Shown: one piece after another, positions 1 through 6,599 of the stretch
Layout: each line of letters starts with the position of its first letter
How positions within the stretch are numbered: the first letter of the stretch is position 1
NCBI GenBank assembly: GCA_038213135.1
Contig: JBBQTQ010000063.1
Span: forward strand, 1 to 16,051
DNA: 16,051 nucleotides
Direction of reading: 5' to 3'
Source: JBBQTQ01 sp038213135
GTDB taxonomy: Bacteria > Actinomycetota > Thermoleophilia > Gaiellales > Gaiellaceae
Notes under the pieces: model-generated
Told to the model about the DNA's origin: nothing
Databases searched by the model: none
Seen by the model: the letters and a program-made list of their open reading frames with translations, nothing else
Translations under genes and position numbers: made by a program

Positions 1-24
1 AGTCATCCTTGCCTCCTCGGCCAT
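1..24 (-). CDS. 5' end of an unidentified gene, cut by the left edge
   Basis: Only the first eight codons lie in the window (MAEEARMT), read leftwards from an ATG at 24-22. The start is supported by a strong Shine-Dalgarno sequence: AGGAG at 36-32, seven bases before the ATG. The protein cannot be named from eight residues. It diverges from the lipoprotein gene at 346. Confidence 0.55.
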
Positions 25-345
25 CGTGGTGCTCCTCTCATCGATTCGTGGTTGAACCGACGAGTCTGGAGCCCGCGGTGGCCGAACTACCTTCGCTCGG
101 CTGCCGTAGGCGCCGTTACACCACTTCTACCGACGTGACCAGCCTGAAGGTCGATAGTGGCGGCGATTGACCCACCGGCCGAGCCGCCTTTCACCGAACG
201 GCATCGACTCTACGGCTGTCGATCCCAACGGCAAGGGCGTGCGTCGTCGATGTGGTGTCGGCGATCCCGAGCGCGCACTCGAAGTGCTCTCTCAGGATCT
301 CGTCAACTGAATCCACGCACCTTTCTGCTACACCTCTGAAGGGGC
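25..345. other. Intergenic stretch with no convincing gene
   Basis: This 321-nt stretch separates the leftward gene at 24 from the rightward lipoprotein at 346. It contains the AGGAG ribosome site of the leftward gene (32-36). A 47-codon open frame from TTG 167 to TGA 310 ends in a protein-like stretch (GDPERALEVLSQDLVN), but it has no ribosome site or -10 element at the right distance, so I do not call it a gene. I see no clear promoter, hairpin or repeat. Confidence 0.5.
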
Positions 346-756
346 ATGCTGTGCCGCGGTAACCGACTACTCGCTGCTCTCTGCGCAACGGTGGCGCTCG
401 CCGGGTGCGGCAGCTTCGCTACGCCGACCCGTTCCGCAGACGTCAAGGCGATTCACGACCTGCTCGGGAAGCTCCAGGCCTTCAGTCGCAGCGGCGATGG
501 GCAGCGAATCTGTGACGAGCTACTGACCGTCCGGCTCGCGGCCACGATCGCCAGTTCCTCCCGCACCGGCAGCTGCGCGAAGGAGATTCGCCTCCACACC
601 TACACGCCGGAGGCCGTCGTGATCGTCACGCGCGTCGTCGTTCAGGGAATGGCCGCGGAGGCGCAGATCACGATCGAGAACGGGGTCAAGGACGTCGTGT
701 CGCTGATCAAGTACAAGGGCGAGTGGCGCATCCGCAGGATCGCCCTCGACCGGTAG
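346..756 (+). CDS. Small secreted lipoprotein, NTF2/SnoaL-like fold suspected
   Basis: The 136-residue protein has a lipoprotein signal: a short basic N-terminus, a hydrophobic stretch, and the lipobox L-A-G-C with the lipidated cysteine at residue 21. The mature part is about 115 residues. It has a helical first half with two cysteines (in ICDELL and GSCAKEI) that could pair, then beta strands ending in 'YKGEWRIRRI'. A small helical part followed by strands closing on G-x-W-x-I is typical of the NTF2-like lipoproteins common in actinobacteria, so that fold is inferred, not seen. It probably sits on the outer face of the cytoplasmic membrane. The ATG follows AAGGGG by only one base, an unusually short spacing, so the start is moderately sure. 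It converges on the collagen-like gene, with stops five bases apart. Confidence 0.75.
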   Translation: MLCRGNRLLAALCATVALAGCGSFATPTRSADVKAIHDLLGKLQAFSRSGDGQRICDELLTVRLAATIASSSRTGSCAKEIRLHTYTPEAVVIVTRVVVQGMAAEAQITIENGVKDVVSLIKYKGEWRIRRIALDR

Positions 757-761
757 CGGCG

Positions 762-2513
762 CTACGGCGCGCAGACCACGTAGAGCGTCGTCGTCTCGCC
801 CGCCTTCGCCTGGCTGACAGCCTTCCAGCCCGTGGGCTTGGAGCCGGCCCCGACGATCGGAACGTCTGAAACGATGGAATTGCCCGTACCGACGCCGATC
901 TGGGCGGCTCCGGAGATCGCTGTCGGGTGCGCGGCGTCTGCGTCGGTCGCGCAGTTTGCCGTGAGGGTCCCTGGTCCGGTGAGCGTCTTCGTGACGACGA
1001 CGGCCTGGGTCGTGCCTGTCGGGCCGGCGGCACCCGTTGCGCCGCTGGCTCCGGTGGGACCGGTGGAACCCGTCGGACCGGAAGCACCGGTCGCGCCGGT
1101 GTCTCCCTTGACGCCCTGAACTCCCTGGGCCCCCTGCGGGCCCGTCGCACCGGTCGGTCCCTGCGCGCCTGTCAGCCCTGTCGCTCCCTGCGGCCCGGAG
1201 GCACCCGTCGCGCCCGGGCTACCGGTGGCTCCCGTCGTTCCGGTGTCGCCCTTGACGCCCTGGGTTCCCTGAGCTCCTTGCGGACCTGCCGGGCCTGCCG
1301 GACCTGTCGCGCCCGCCGGACCTGTCGCACCGGTCGGTCCCGTCCCTCCCGCCGCTCCGGTCGACCCCTGCGGCCCCGCGGCACCCGTCGCGCCGGCGGC
1401 CCCGCTCGGACCGGTCGCACCCGGCGCACCGGGCGCCCCCGTGTCGCCCTTCACGCCCTGCGCTCCTGCCGCTCCCTGCGGCCCCGCGGGGCCCGTCGCG
1501 CCCGTAACCCCCTGAGCGCCCGTCGCGCCCTGCGGCCCCGTGGCACCCGTCGGCCCAGACGCACCCGACGCCCCAGTCGCGCCCGTCGCGCCTTGCGTGC
1601 CCGTCGCCCCCTGAGGCCCCGCGGCGCCCGTCGCCCCCGTAACCCCCTGAGCGCCCGTCGCGCCCTGCGGCCCCGTGGCACCCGCCGGCCCAGACGCACC
1701 CGTCGCGCCTGTGTCACCCTGCGCGCCCTGCGCTCCGGCCGCTCCCTGCGGCCCCGCGGGGCCCGTCGCGCCCGTAACCCCCTGAGCGCCCGTCGCTCCC
1801 TGCGGCCCCGTGGCACCCGTCGCGCCTGTGTCACCCTTCACGCCCTGCGCTCCGGCCGCTCCCTGCGGCCCCGCGGGGCCCGTCGCGCCCGTAACCCCCG
1901 ATGGCCCAGTCGCGCCCGTCGCGCCGGTGGGTCCGGTGGGTCCGGTCGGACCCGAAGCACCCGTCGCGCCCGTGTCGCCTTTCAAGCCTTGCGCGCCCGT
2001 TGCTCCCTGAGGCCCGGCCTGACCCGTGGCACCAGTGGCCCCAGTTGCGCCCTTAACCGACCCTGCAGGGCCTGCAGGACCCGCGGGACCGACAGGCCCG
2101 CGGGGCCCGGGGGGCCCGACAGAGGGCGGCTGGAGGACGCCGGGGCTGATCGGCGACTTCGCGTACCAGAACCTCTTGTTCTCGCCCCTGCGACAGCGAG
2201 CCGTGCGGCGAACAACCCTGAACCGGCCAGTCACCGTCTTGGCGCAGGCCCAGATTCGTAGGTCGGCATTCGTCCAGAACGCCTTGTACTCCCCCGAGCG
2301 GGGCGGCACCTTCGAGAGGCTCGAGGTCGAGTACACGTGACACCTCGTGGTCCGACGGACAGCCCGGTAGAGACCCGTCCGGTAGCTGACGCACCCCCAC
2401 ACGGTGTTCCGCGACACGAGCGCCGCGCTCCCAGGCAATGGCGACGCCGAGGCGATCGACGCGGCGACGAGCCCGAACAGGCAGGCGGGAACGATCATGC
2501 TCACGCGACGCAT
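762..2513 (-). CDS. Secreted collagen-like Gly-X-Y repeat protein
   Basis: I place the start at ATG 2513 (583 residues) because a promoter -10, TATGGT, overlaps the other ATG at 2525. Numbering here is from 2525. A signal peptide (MRRVSMIVPACLFGLV, cleavage near residue 28) is followed by two related modules with W-x-x-C, then C exactly 17 residues later, then a basic stretch ending in FW (C45/C62 and C94/C111). Gly-X-Y triplets begin at 137, break once at GSVK (155-158), then run without interruption from 159 to 506, about 116 triplets. They are rich in GAT, GPQ, GPA and GAQ, with Thr or Gln often in Y, as in bacterial collagens that lack hydroxyproline. The C-terminal domain (about 507-587) has C525 and C585 and ends in 'LYVVCAP'; it may drive trimer formation. 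A cell-surface or extracellular role is inferred. Confidence 0.85.
   Translation of the reverse strand: MRRVSMIVPACLFGLVAASIASASPLPGSAALVSRNTVWGCVSYRTGLYRAVRRTTRCHVYSTSSLSKVPPRSGEYKAFWTNADLRIWACAKTVTGRFRVVRRTARCRRGENKRFWYAKSPISPGVLQPPSVGPPGPRGPVGPAGPAGPAGSVKGATGATGATGQAGPQGATGAQGLKGDTGATGASGPTGPTGPTGATGATGPSGVTGATGPAGPQGAAGAQGVKGDTGATGATGPQGATGAQGVTGATGPAGPQGAAGAQGAQGDTGATGASGPAGATGPQGATGAQGVTGATGAAGPQGATGTQGATGATGASGASGPTGATGPQGATGAQGVTGATGPAGPQGAAGAQGVKGDTGAPGAPGATGPSGAAGATGAAGPQGSTGAAGGTGPTGATGPAGATGPAGPAGPQGAQGTQGVKGDTGTTGATGSPGATGASGPQGATGLTGAQGPTGATGPQGAQGVQGVKGDTGATGASGPTGSTGPTGASGATGAAGPTGTTQAVVVTKTLTGPGTLTANCATDADAAHPTAISGAAQIGVGTGNSIVSDVPIVGAGSKPTGWKAVSQAKAGETTTLYVVCAP
1471..1911 (-). 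repeat. Tandem DNA repeat, 135-nt period, inside the collagen-like gene
   Basis: Near-identical DNA blocks containing the anchor gtaacccc occur at 1504, 1639, 1774 and 1891 (plus strand). The spacings are 135, 135 and 117 nt. Each step is a multiple of nine bases, so whole Gly-X-Y triplets are kept: 15 triplets, 15 triplets, then 13. The blocks share long identical runs, including silent positions, which indicates recent duplication rather than only selection on the protein. Confidence 0.8.
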
Positions 2514-2520
2514 GTTTATG

Positions 2521-2548
2521 ACCATAGAGCGTGGTTATGTGCTTTCAA
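2521..2548 (-). promoter_or_regulatory. Sigma-70-type promoter of the collagen-like gene
   Basis: On the minus strand a -35 TTGAAA (2548-2543) is followed by a 16-bp spacer and a -10 TATGGT (2526-2521). Seven bases then separate the -10 from ATG 2513, so transcription should begin at or next to the start codon. This is the best -35/-10 pair I found in the window. Confidence 0.65.
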
Positions 2549-2699
2549 AGACGTATTGAAACGGGTCGATAGGCTGCAAGGGGCTTGACCGCCGTCATCG
2601 TCCAAGTGCAAAGTCGGCGCGCCGTCCGGCTCGCGGGGCAGGGGAGGCCGGCTCGCCGGAGAATCGAGAGGGGCTGATCGCGCACTCTTCGAGGGCTGA

Positions 2700-3722
2700 A
2701 TGAGATTCGGTGAGAGATACGCCGCCTTCGACCGGCTGCAGCAACGGCGGCGCTGGTTGGGCTTTCCGCTCGCTGTGCTGCAGAAGTACGCCGACGATCA
2801 GGGTGGCTATCTGGCGGCCACGATCAGCTACTACGGCTTCTTCGCGATCTTCCCGCTGCTGCTGGTGCTGACGACCGTGCTCGGCTTCGTGCTGCAGGGC
2901 CATCCGCACCTGGCGCGGACGATCGTCAACTCCGCACTCGGTCAGTTCCCGGTGATCGGCCCGCAGTTGAGCGGCGGCTCGCTCCACGGCAGTGCGCTCG
3001 CGCTCGGGCTCGGCCTCGCGGCTGCACTCTGGGCGGGGATGGGCGTCTTCCTCGCGGCCGAGAACGCGATGAACCAGCTCTGGGGCGTCCCGTTCAAGCG
3101 GCGGCCCAATCCGCTGCGGGCGCGCGGCCGGGCGATCGTCTTGCTGCTTCTGCTCGGTGGCGGCACGCTCGCGACGACGGTCCTCGGCGGCCTTGCCACT
3201 GTCGGCGCTCAGCTCGGGGTCTTCTGGAAGGTCGGCGCTGTCGCACTCTCGACCGCGCTCAGCGTCGGCCTCTTCTGGCTCGGCTTCCGTGTCCTAACCG
3301 CCCGCGAGGTCAGCTGGCGCCACCACAGGAACGGCGCGGTCGCGGCGGCGATCCTCTACACCCTGCTGCAGACGCTCGGCGGCTACTACGTCGGCCACGT
3401 ACTCAAGAACGCGAGCAACACCTACGGCACCTTCGGTCTCGTGATCGGCCTGCTCTCCTGGGTCTACCTCACCATGCACATCACGCTGCTCGCCGCCGAG
3501 GCAAACGTGGTCGCGACGAGGAAGCTCTGGCCTCGCAGCTTCTCGCTCGTGATCGAGCAGTCGGCCACCCGGGCGGACAAGCTCGCGCTCACACAGCGCG
3601 GCAAGATCGAGGAGCGCCGGCAGGATGAGACCGTCAGCATCGACTTTCCCGCTGCCGCCAAGACGGACACGTCTGCGGCCGGCAACGGCTCCGAAGGCGC
3701 CGATCAGCAGCCACCGGGGTAG
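2700..3722 (+). CDS. YihY/BrkB-family inner membrane protein
   Basis: The 340-residue protein matches the YihY/virulence factor BrkB family in length and motifs. An N-terminal amphipathic part leads to the family-typical 'ISYYGFFAIFPLLL' (about 42-55), and a late 'NTYGTFGLVIGLLSWVYL' (240-257) leads to 'LLAAEANVV' (263-271). About six membrane segments are visible near 39-65, 95-120, 145-170, 176-200, 212-233 and 243-268. A charged, probably cytoplasmic tail of about 65 residues rich in Q, D and A ends the protein; such tails vary in this family. The family's biochemical function is not settled, and old 'ribonuclease BN' labels are considered wrong. The start is ATG with a modest GAGGG five bases upstream. 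It diverges from the collagen-like gene and converges on the response regulator pair. Confidence 0.9.
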   Translation: MRFGERYAAFDRLQQRRRWLGFPLAVLQKYADDQGGYLAATISYYGFFAIFPLLLVLTTVLGFVLQGHPHLARTIVNSALGQFPVIGPQLSGGSLHGSALALGLGLAAALWAGMGVFLAAENAMNQLWGVPFKRRPNPLRARGRAIVLLLLLGGGTLATTVLGGLATVGAQLGVFWKVGAVALSTALSVGLFWLGFRVLTAREVSWRHHRNGAVAAAILYTLLQTLGGYYVGHVLKNASNTYGTFGLVIGLLSWVYLTMHITLLAAEANVVATRKLWPRSFSLVIEQSATRADKLALTQRGKIEERRQDETVSIDFPAAAKTDTSAAGNGSEGADQQPPG

Positions 3723-3863
3723 CGCCGGCGCGCCGGCAGAGAACACTGCCAGCAACCCGGGCGGCGCCCCGGGGACAAGGAGACGGACACCCCCCTGACA
3801 CGGAGAGCAGTCGCCGCCTCGCCCGCCGCTGACGCGGGCTCATTGAGCGAGACGGAAGTGAGC
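3723..3863. terminator. Convergent intergenic region with GC-rich hairpins, possible two-way terminator
   Basis: Between the stops of the YihY gene and the receiver gene lie a perfect 14-bp palindrome GCCGGCGCGCCGGC (3724-3737), a 6-bp stem GCCCGC/GCGGGC with a 7-nt loop (3821-3839) and a short GCTCA-T-TGAGC repeat (3838-3848). None is followed by a T-run on either strand. Termination is therefore inferred from position and stem strength only. Confidence 0.35.
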
Positions 3864-4259
3864 TCAGGCTTCAGGACGGCTCGTGCGTGCCGCTGCGACT
3901 TCCTCGATCGTGGCTGCGATGGTGTCGGGAGGTACGCCCTTCTCGATGTAGCGGTCCGCTCCGTGCGCGAGGACGTCGGAGGCGATCATCGAGGCGGCGA
4001 ACCCGGAGAGGACGATCACCTTTGCGTTGGGTGCGACTCGTTTGATCTCCGGCAGCGCGTCGAGACCGGTTCGCCGCGGCATCGAGAGGTCGAGCAGGAT
4101 CACGTCCGGCTGGAGTCGCTCTGCCTCGGAGATCGCTTGCTCGCCGTCCTGGGCCTCGCCGACAACGTGGAGCCCCGCTCGCAGGCTCACGGTCACGCCG
4201 AGCAGAACTCGCATCGATTCGAGGTCGTCGCAGATCAGAACGCCGATCGAGCCTTCCAG
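3864..4259 (-). CDS. Stand-alone response regulator receiver (CheY-like), probable CTG start
   Basis: This is a single receiver domain of about 131 residues with no output domain. With the start at CTG 4259 the key residues are all present: acidic pair D11-D12 (in VLICDDLESM), phospho-acceptor D57 (ILLDLSMP), S85 (VIVLSG) and K107 (YIEKG). The first ATG in frame (4214) would remove the first strand and both acidic residues, so it cannot be the true start of a working receiver. No ATG, GTG or TTG lies between the upstream gene's stop and the acidic pair. CTG 4259 has GAGAG six bases upstream; ATC 4247 after GGAAGG is a rarer alternative. The gene starts 11 bases after the pseudo-receiver/DHp gene and is probably co-transcribed. 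It may take phosphate from a kinase encoded elsewhere. Confidence 0.75.
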   Translation of the reverse strand: MEGSIGVLICDDLESMRVLLGVTVSLRAGLHVVGEAQDGEQAISEAERLQPDVILLDLSMPRRTGLDALPEIKRVAPNAKVIVLSGFAASMIASDVLAHGADRYIEKGVPPDTIAATIEEVAAARTSRPEA

Positions 4260-4270
4260 GGGTGTCTCTC

Positions 4271-4942
4271 TCAGGCGGTTTGATGCGATGCCGTATCCCG
4301 GATCAGCTGCGGGGTGCTGAGGCCCGTGTTCTTGAGCTCCTCGAGGGAACGACTAACGACAGCTTTCGCGCGCTCGAGTGTGTCGAGAAGCGCCTCGCGC
4401 GACTCGCTCTCGCGGCCGAGATCGTGCGCCAGCTGAGCGGTAACGAGCCCTTGAACCACACCGTCGTGCAGTTCGAGCGCCTGCCGCCGCCGTGCGCTTG
4501 CGAGGTCCTGCTCGCGGCGGGCTTCGACGTTCCGGCGCTCGACCGCGCCCTGGAGGCTCTGGACATCGGCGAACCGGCGCAAAGTGATGTCGATCGCACT
4601 CTGAAGCTCCTCCGGATGCCCGTCGATGATGTACGCGAAAACACCGCGTTTCGCGGCCTCGTTCACCCAGGAGGCGTCGTAGGCAGAGAGAATCGCGATC
4701 ACCGGGCAGTAGGCCTCGCGCACGATCTCCGAAACGAGTTCGAGCGCGTGCTCGGAGCTGGCCCCGAGACCCACGAGCGCGACATCCGGGCGCTCGCGCG
4801 CAGTAATCGCCGCGACCTCTCTCACCGAAACCGAGCGGGCGACCACCTCGTGGCCAAGCCCCTCCACGACCGTAGCAAGCAGCCCGAGCCGATCGAGCTT
4901 CTCATTCGCGATCAGGATCCTCAGGCGATCGACACCGCTCAC
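4271..4942 (-). CDS. Degenerate receiver fused to a HisKA_3-like DHp domain, no ATPase domain
   Basis: The 223-residue protein starts at GTG 4942, five bases after a clear GGAGG. Residues 1-125 look like the receiver of AmiR/NasT (ANTAR) regulators, with the typical 'GVFAYIID...ELQSAIDITLRRF' end. The active residues are changed: N13-E14 instead of an acidic pair, G58 at the phospho-acceptor position (DVALVGLG) and D107 instead of lysine; only S86 is kept. After a helical linker, residues 150-200 carry 'ALELHDGVVQGLVTAQLA', an H-box of the HisKA_3 type with H159-D160. No N, G1 or G2 boxes follow and the protein ends at 223, so it cannot bind ATP as a kinase. It may be a dimerising phospho-relay or docking partner for the receiver encoded next to it. 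That role is inference. Confidence 0.7.
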   Translation of the reverse strand: MSGVDRLRILIANEKLDRLGLLATVVEGLGHEVVARSVSVREVAAITARERPDVALVGLGASSEHALELVSEIVREAYCPVIAILSAYDASWVNEAAKRGVFAYIIDGHPEELQSAIDITLRRFADVQSLQGAVERRNVEARREQDLASARRRQALELHDGVVQGLVTAQLAHDLGRESESREALLDTLERAKAVVSRSLEELKNTGLSTPQLIRDTASHQTA

Positions 4943-4997
4943 ACTAGCCTCCGCCGACAGACACGCTGGAATGCCCCCGGTTCGATGAACATTTCAC

Positions 4998-5003
4998 ACT
5001 TTA
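4998..5003 (-). promoter_or_regulatory. Possible -10 element for the pseudo-receiver/receiver operon
   Basis: TAAAGT on the minus strand matches TANNNT and lies in the spacer upstream of GTG 4942, about 55 bases before it. This would give a short leader carrying the GGAGG site. No good -35 is visible. Confidence 0.3.
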
Positions 5004-5156
5004 GCGACTCGGACGGCTGCCCCTGGGAACCGCCACATCCGGCGCTACGCACCGGCGCAGATCCTGCGCGCTGAGCGTTGACGGCGCGCTGACGTGACAA
5101 AGACGCCTTGACCCGGCCGATGCGAAACCCCATAGCCCTTGGCGCACATTCACGGC

Positions 5157-5162
5157 TACTGT
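5157..5162 (+). promoter_or_regulatory. -10 element, leaderless start of the CxC-x4-C protein gene
   Basis: TACTGT is followed by exactly six bases (gggcgc) and then ATG 5169. No Shine-Dalgarno sequence is present. The spacing predicts a transcript starting at or within a base of the ATG. No convincing -35 is seen. Confidence 0.55.
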
Positions 5163-5168
5163 GGGCGC

Positions 5169-5549
5169 ATGAGCGAACACGAACTTGCCAACACCCGCGA
5201 AGAACGCCTCGCGAAGAACGAGGTGCTGTTTAGGTCGATGAACGAGTCGATCGAGCAGCAGGCGATTCATTTCGGGGGCGACGACTACGAGTTCGTCTGC
5301 GAGTGCTCTTCGCACACCTGCCTCGACATGGTTCCGCTCACGCTGAGCCAGTACGAGCACATCCGCGCAGACGGCACGCGCTTCTTCGTCGTGCCCGGCC
5401 ATGCGAACGTCGAGGTGGAACGCGTCGTCGAGACAAACCCCCGCTACCACGTCGTCGAGAAGCACGGAGCCGCAGGCGTGATCGCGAACTTCTCAGATCC
5501 GCGGGACGGCGACGTTGCAGAAAGCACCGCGCCGTCGTCCCCGCATTAG
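5169..5549 (+). CDS. Conserved hypothetical protein with CxC-x4-C motif
   Basis: The 126-residue acidic soluble protein has no signal peptide or membrane segment. A helical N-terminus (about 5-32, 'REERLAKNEVLFRSMNESI') leads to 'EFVCECSSHTCLDMVPLTLSQYE'. C44, C46 and C51 form a compact C-x-C-x4-C cluster that could bind a metal, with H78 (VVPGHANVE) a possible further ligand. The motif order 'F-x-C-E-C ... PLTLxxYExxR ... RFxVxPGHxxxE-x-ERVVE' is one I recall from uncharacterised actinobacterial proteins; no function is known to me. I choose ATG 5169 rather than the upstream in-frame TTG 5139, because the -10 TACTGT lies between them. The gene stands alone, 62 bases ahead of the hydrolase. 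Confidence 0.75.
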   Translation: MSEHELANTREERLAKNEVLFRSMNESIEQQAIHFGGDDYEFVCECSSHTCLDMVPLTLSQYEHIRADGTRFFVVPGHANVEVERVVETNPRYHVVEKHGAAGVIANFSDPRDGDVAESTAPSSPH

Positions 5550-5611
5550 AGAGCCCCATCGGCGCGGCCCGTTTGCCGGCGAGTCTGGGGTAGTGGAAAG
5601 GAGCAGGGACC

Positions 5612-6172
5612 ATGAGCAGACTCGAGAACCGCCCGAACACCGCGCTCCTCGTCGTCGACGTGCAGAACGGCGTCGTCGAGGGGGCTCACGAGCGCGACGC
5701 GGTCGTCGCGAACGTCGGCAGCCTTGTCGAGAAGGCGCGCCAGGAACAGGTCCCGGTCGTCTGGGTCCAGCACTCCGACCAGGGGCTCGTGAGGGAAAGC
5801 GACGAGTGGCGGATCGTCCCCGAGCTGACTCCGAGCGGGGCCGAGCCGCTCGTCGAGAAGAACTACGGCGACTCCTTCGAGGACACCACCCTCGAGACCG
5901 TGCTCTCGGGCCTCGGAGTCGGGCGCCTCGTCGTCGTCGGCGCGCAGACCGACGCGTGCATCCGCTCGACACTCCACGGCGCACTCGCCAGGGGGTACGA
6001 CGCGACGCTCGTCAGCGACGCCCACACGACGGAGGACCAGACGCCATGGGGCGCGCCGCCGCCGGACCAGGTCATCGCGCATACGAACTTGTACTGGAAG
6101 CACCAGACGGCGCCCGGGCGAACGGCGGGGACGGTCGAGGCCAAGGACGTCGACTTCGGCGCCACGTCCTGA
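5612..6172 (+). CDS. Isochorismatase-family cysteine hydrolase
   Basis: The 186-residue protein is the usual length for this alpha/beta hydrolase superfamily, which includes nicotinamidase, N-carbamoylsarcosine amidase and isochorismatase. The catalytic triad is clear: D16 (LLVVDVQNG), K83 (VEKNYGDSF) and C116 (GAQTDACIRST). 'VVWVQHSD' (50-56) supplies the conserved histidine region, and 'G-A-Q-T-D-A-C' with its cis-peptide position is intact. The substrate cannot be read from the sequence; an amide is most likely. It is probably cytoplasmic. AAGGAG eight bases before ATG 5612 is one of the best ribosome sites in the window. The MmcQ-like gene follows after 16 bases, so the two are probably co-transcribed. 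Confidence 0.9.
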   Translation: MSRLENRPNTALLVVDVQNGVVEGAHERDAVVANVGSLVEKARQEQVPVVWVQHSDQGLVRESDEWRIVPELTPSGAEPLVEKNYGDSFEDTTLETVLSGLGVGRLVVVGAQTDACIRSTLHGALARGYDATLVSDAHTTEDQTPWGAPPPDQVIAHTNLYWKHQTAPGRTAGTVEAKDVDFGATS

Positions 6173-6188
6173 CCGGCAGCTTGAAGCC

Positions 6189-6599
6189 GTGGCGACGATG
6201 GCCGACCTGGACGAGCTCGCGCTGGCGATGCCGCAGGCCACCAAGGAGCTCTCCGAAGACGGCCGGCCCGCCTACCACGTCCACGGCAAGCTCTTCTGCT
6301 GGCACCGCAGCCAGCGGCGCGATGCGGTCGATCCGCAGACCGGCGAGCGGCTGGACGACGTGCTCGGGTTCCGCGTCGCCGACCTCGACGAGAAGGAGCT
6401 GCTGCTCGCCGACGCCCGCGGCGTCTTCTTCACGACGCCGCACTTCGACGGCTACCCGGCTGTGCTGATGAGGATCCCCGATCTCGCCCGGCTCGACCGC
6501 GAAGAGCTCCACGACCTGGTGGCAGAGGCCTGGCTCACACGGGCGCAGAAGCGGGTCGCGAAGGCGTGGCTCGCCGAGCACGCCGTCACAGACGACTAG
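6189..6599 (+). CDS. MmcQ/YjbR-family protein
   Basis: The 136-residue protein starts at GTG 6189, with ATG 6198 three codons later an equal choice. The order is that of the MmcQ/YjbR family: an N-terminal helix with 'LALAMPQATKELSEDGRPAY' (10-29), a strand 'YHVHGKLFCW' (29-38), an acidic middle, 'RGVFFTTPHFDGYPAVLMRI' (77-96) and a C-terminal helix 'LHDLVAEAWLTRAQKRVAKAWL'. The fold resembles CyaY-like domains and is often labelled DNA-binding, but its role is not established. It follows the isochorismatase-family gene in one likely operon. Its TAG stop (6597-6599) overlaps the TAG stop of glgP on the other strand. Confidence 0.88.
   Translation: MATMADLDELALAMPQATKELSEDGRPAYHVHGKLFCWHRSQRRDAVDPQTGERLDDVLGFRVADLDEKELLLADARGVFFTTPHFDGYPAVLMRIPDLARLDREELHDLVAEAWLTRAQKRVAKAWLAEHAVTDD

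Noticed and set aside
167..310. A 47-codon frame from TTG ending in 'GDPERALEVLSQDLVN'
   Set aside because: The tail looks protein-like, but there is no ribosome site, no leaderless -10 and no recognisable family. It could equally be a remnant.
1471..1911. A CRISPR-like or other regulatory array, suggested by evenly spaced repeats
   Set aside because: The spacing keeps Gly-X-Y codons in frame and there are no unique spacers between short repeats. It is internal coding repetition.
927..2261. A 444-codon plus-strand frame giving an Arg/Thr/Gly-rich repeat protein
   Set aside because: It is the reverse reading of the Gly-X-Y repeat. The minus frame has a signal peptide, cysteine modules and a perfect triplet pattern.
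4262..5074. A 270-codon plus-strand frame over the signalling pair
   Set aside because: The minus strand carries recognisable receiver and H-box motifs and a GGAGG-GTG start. The plus frame has none.
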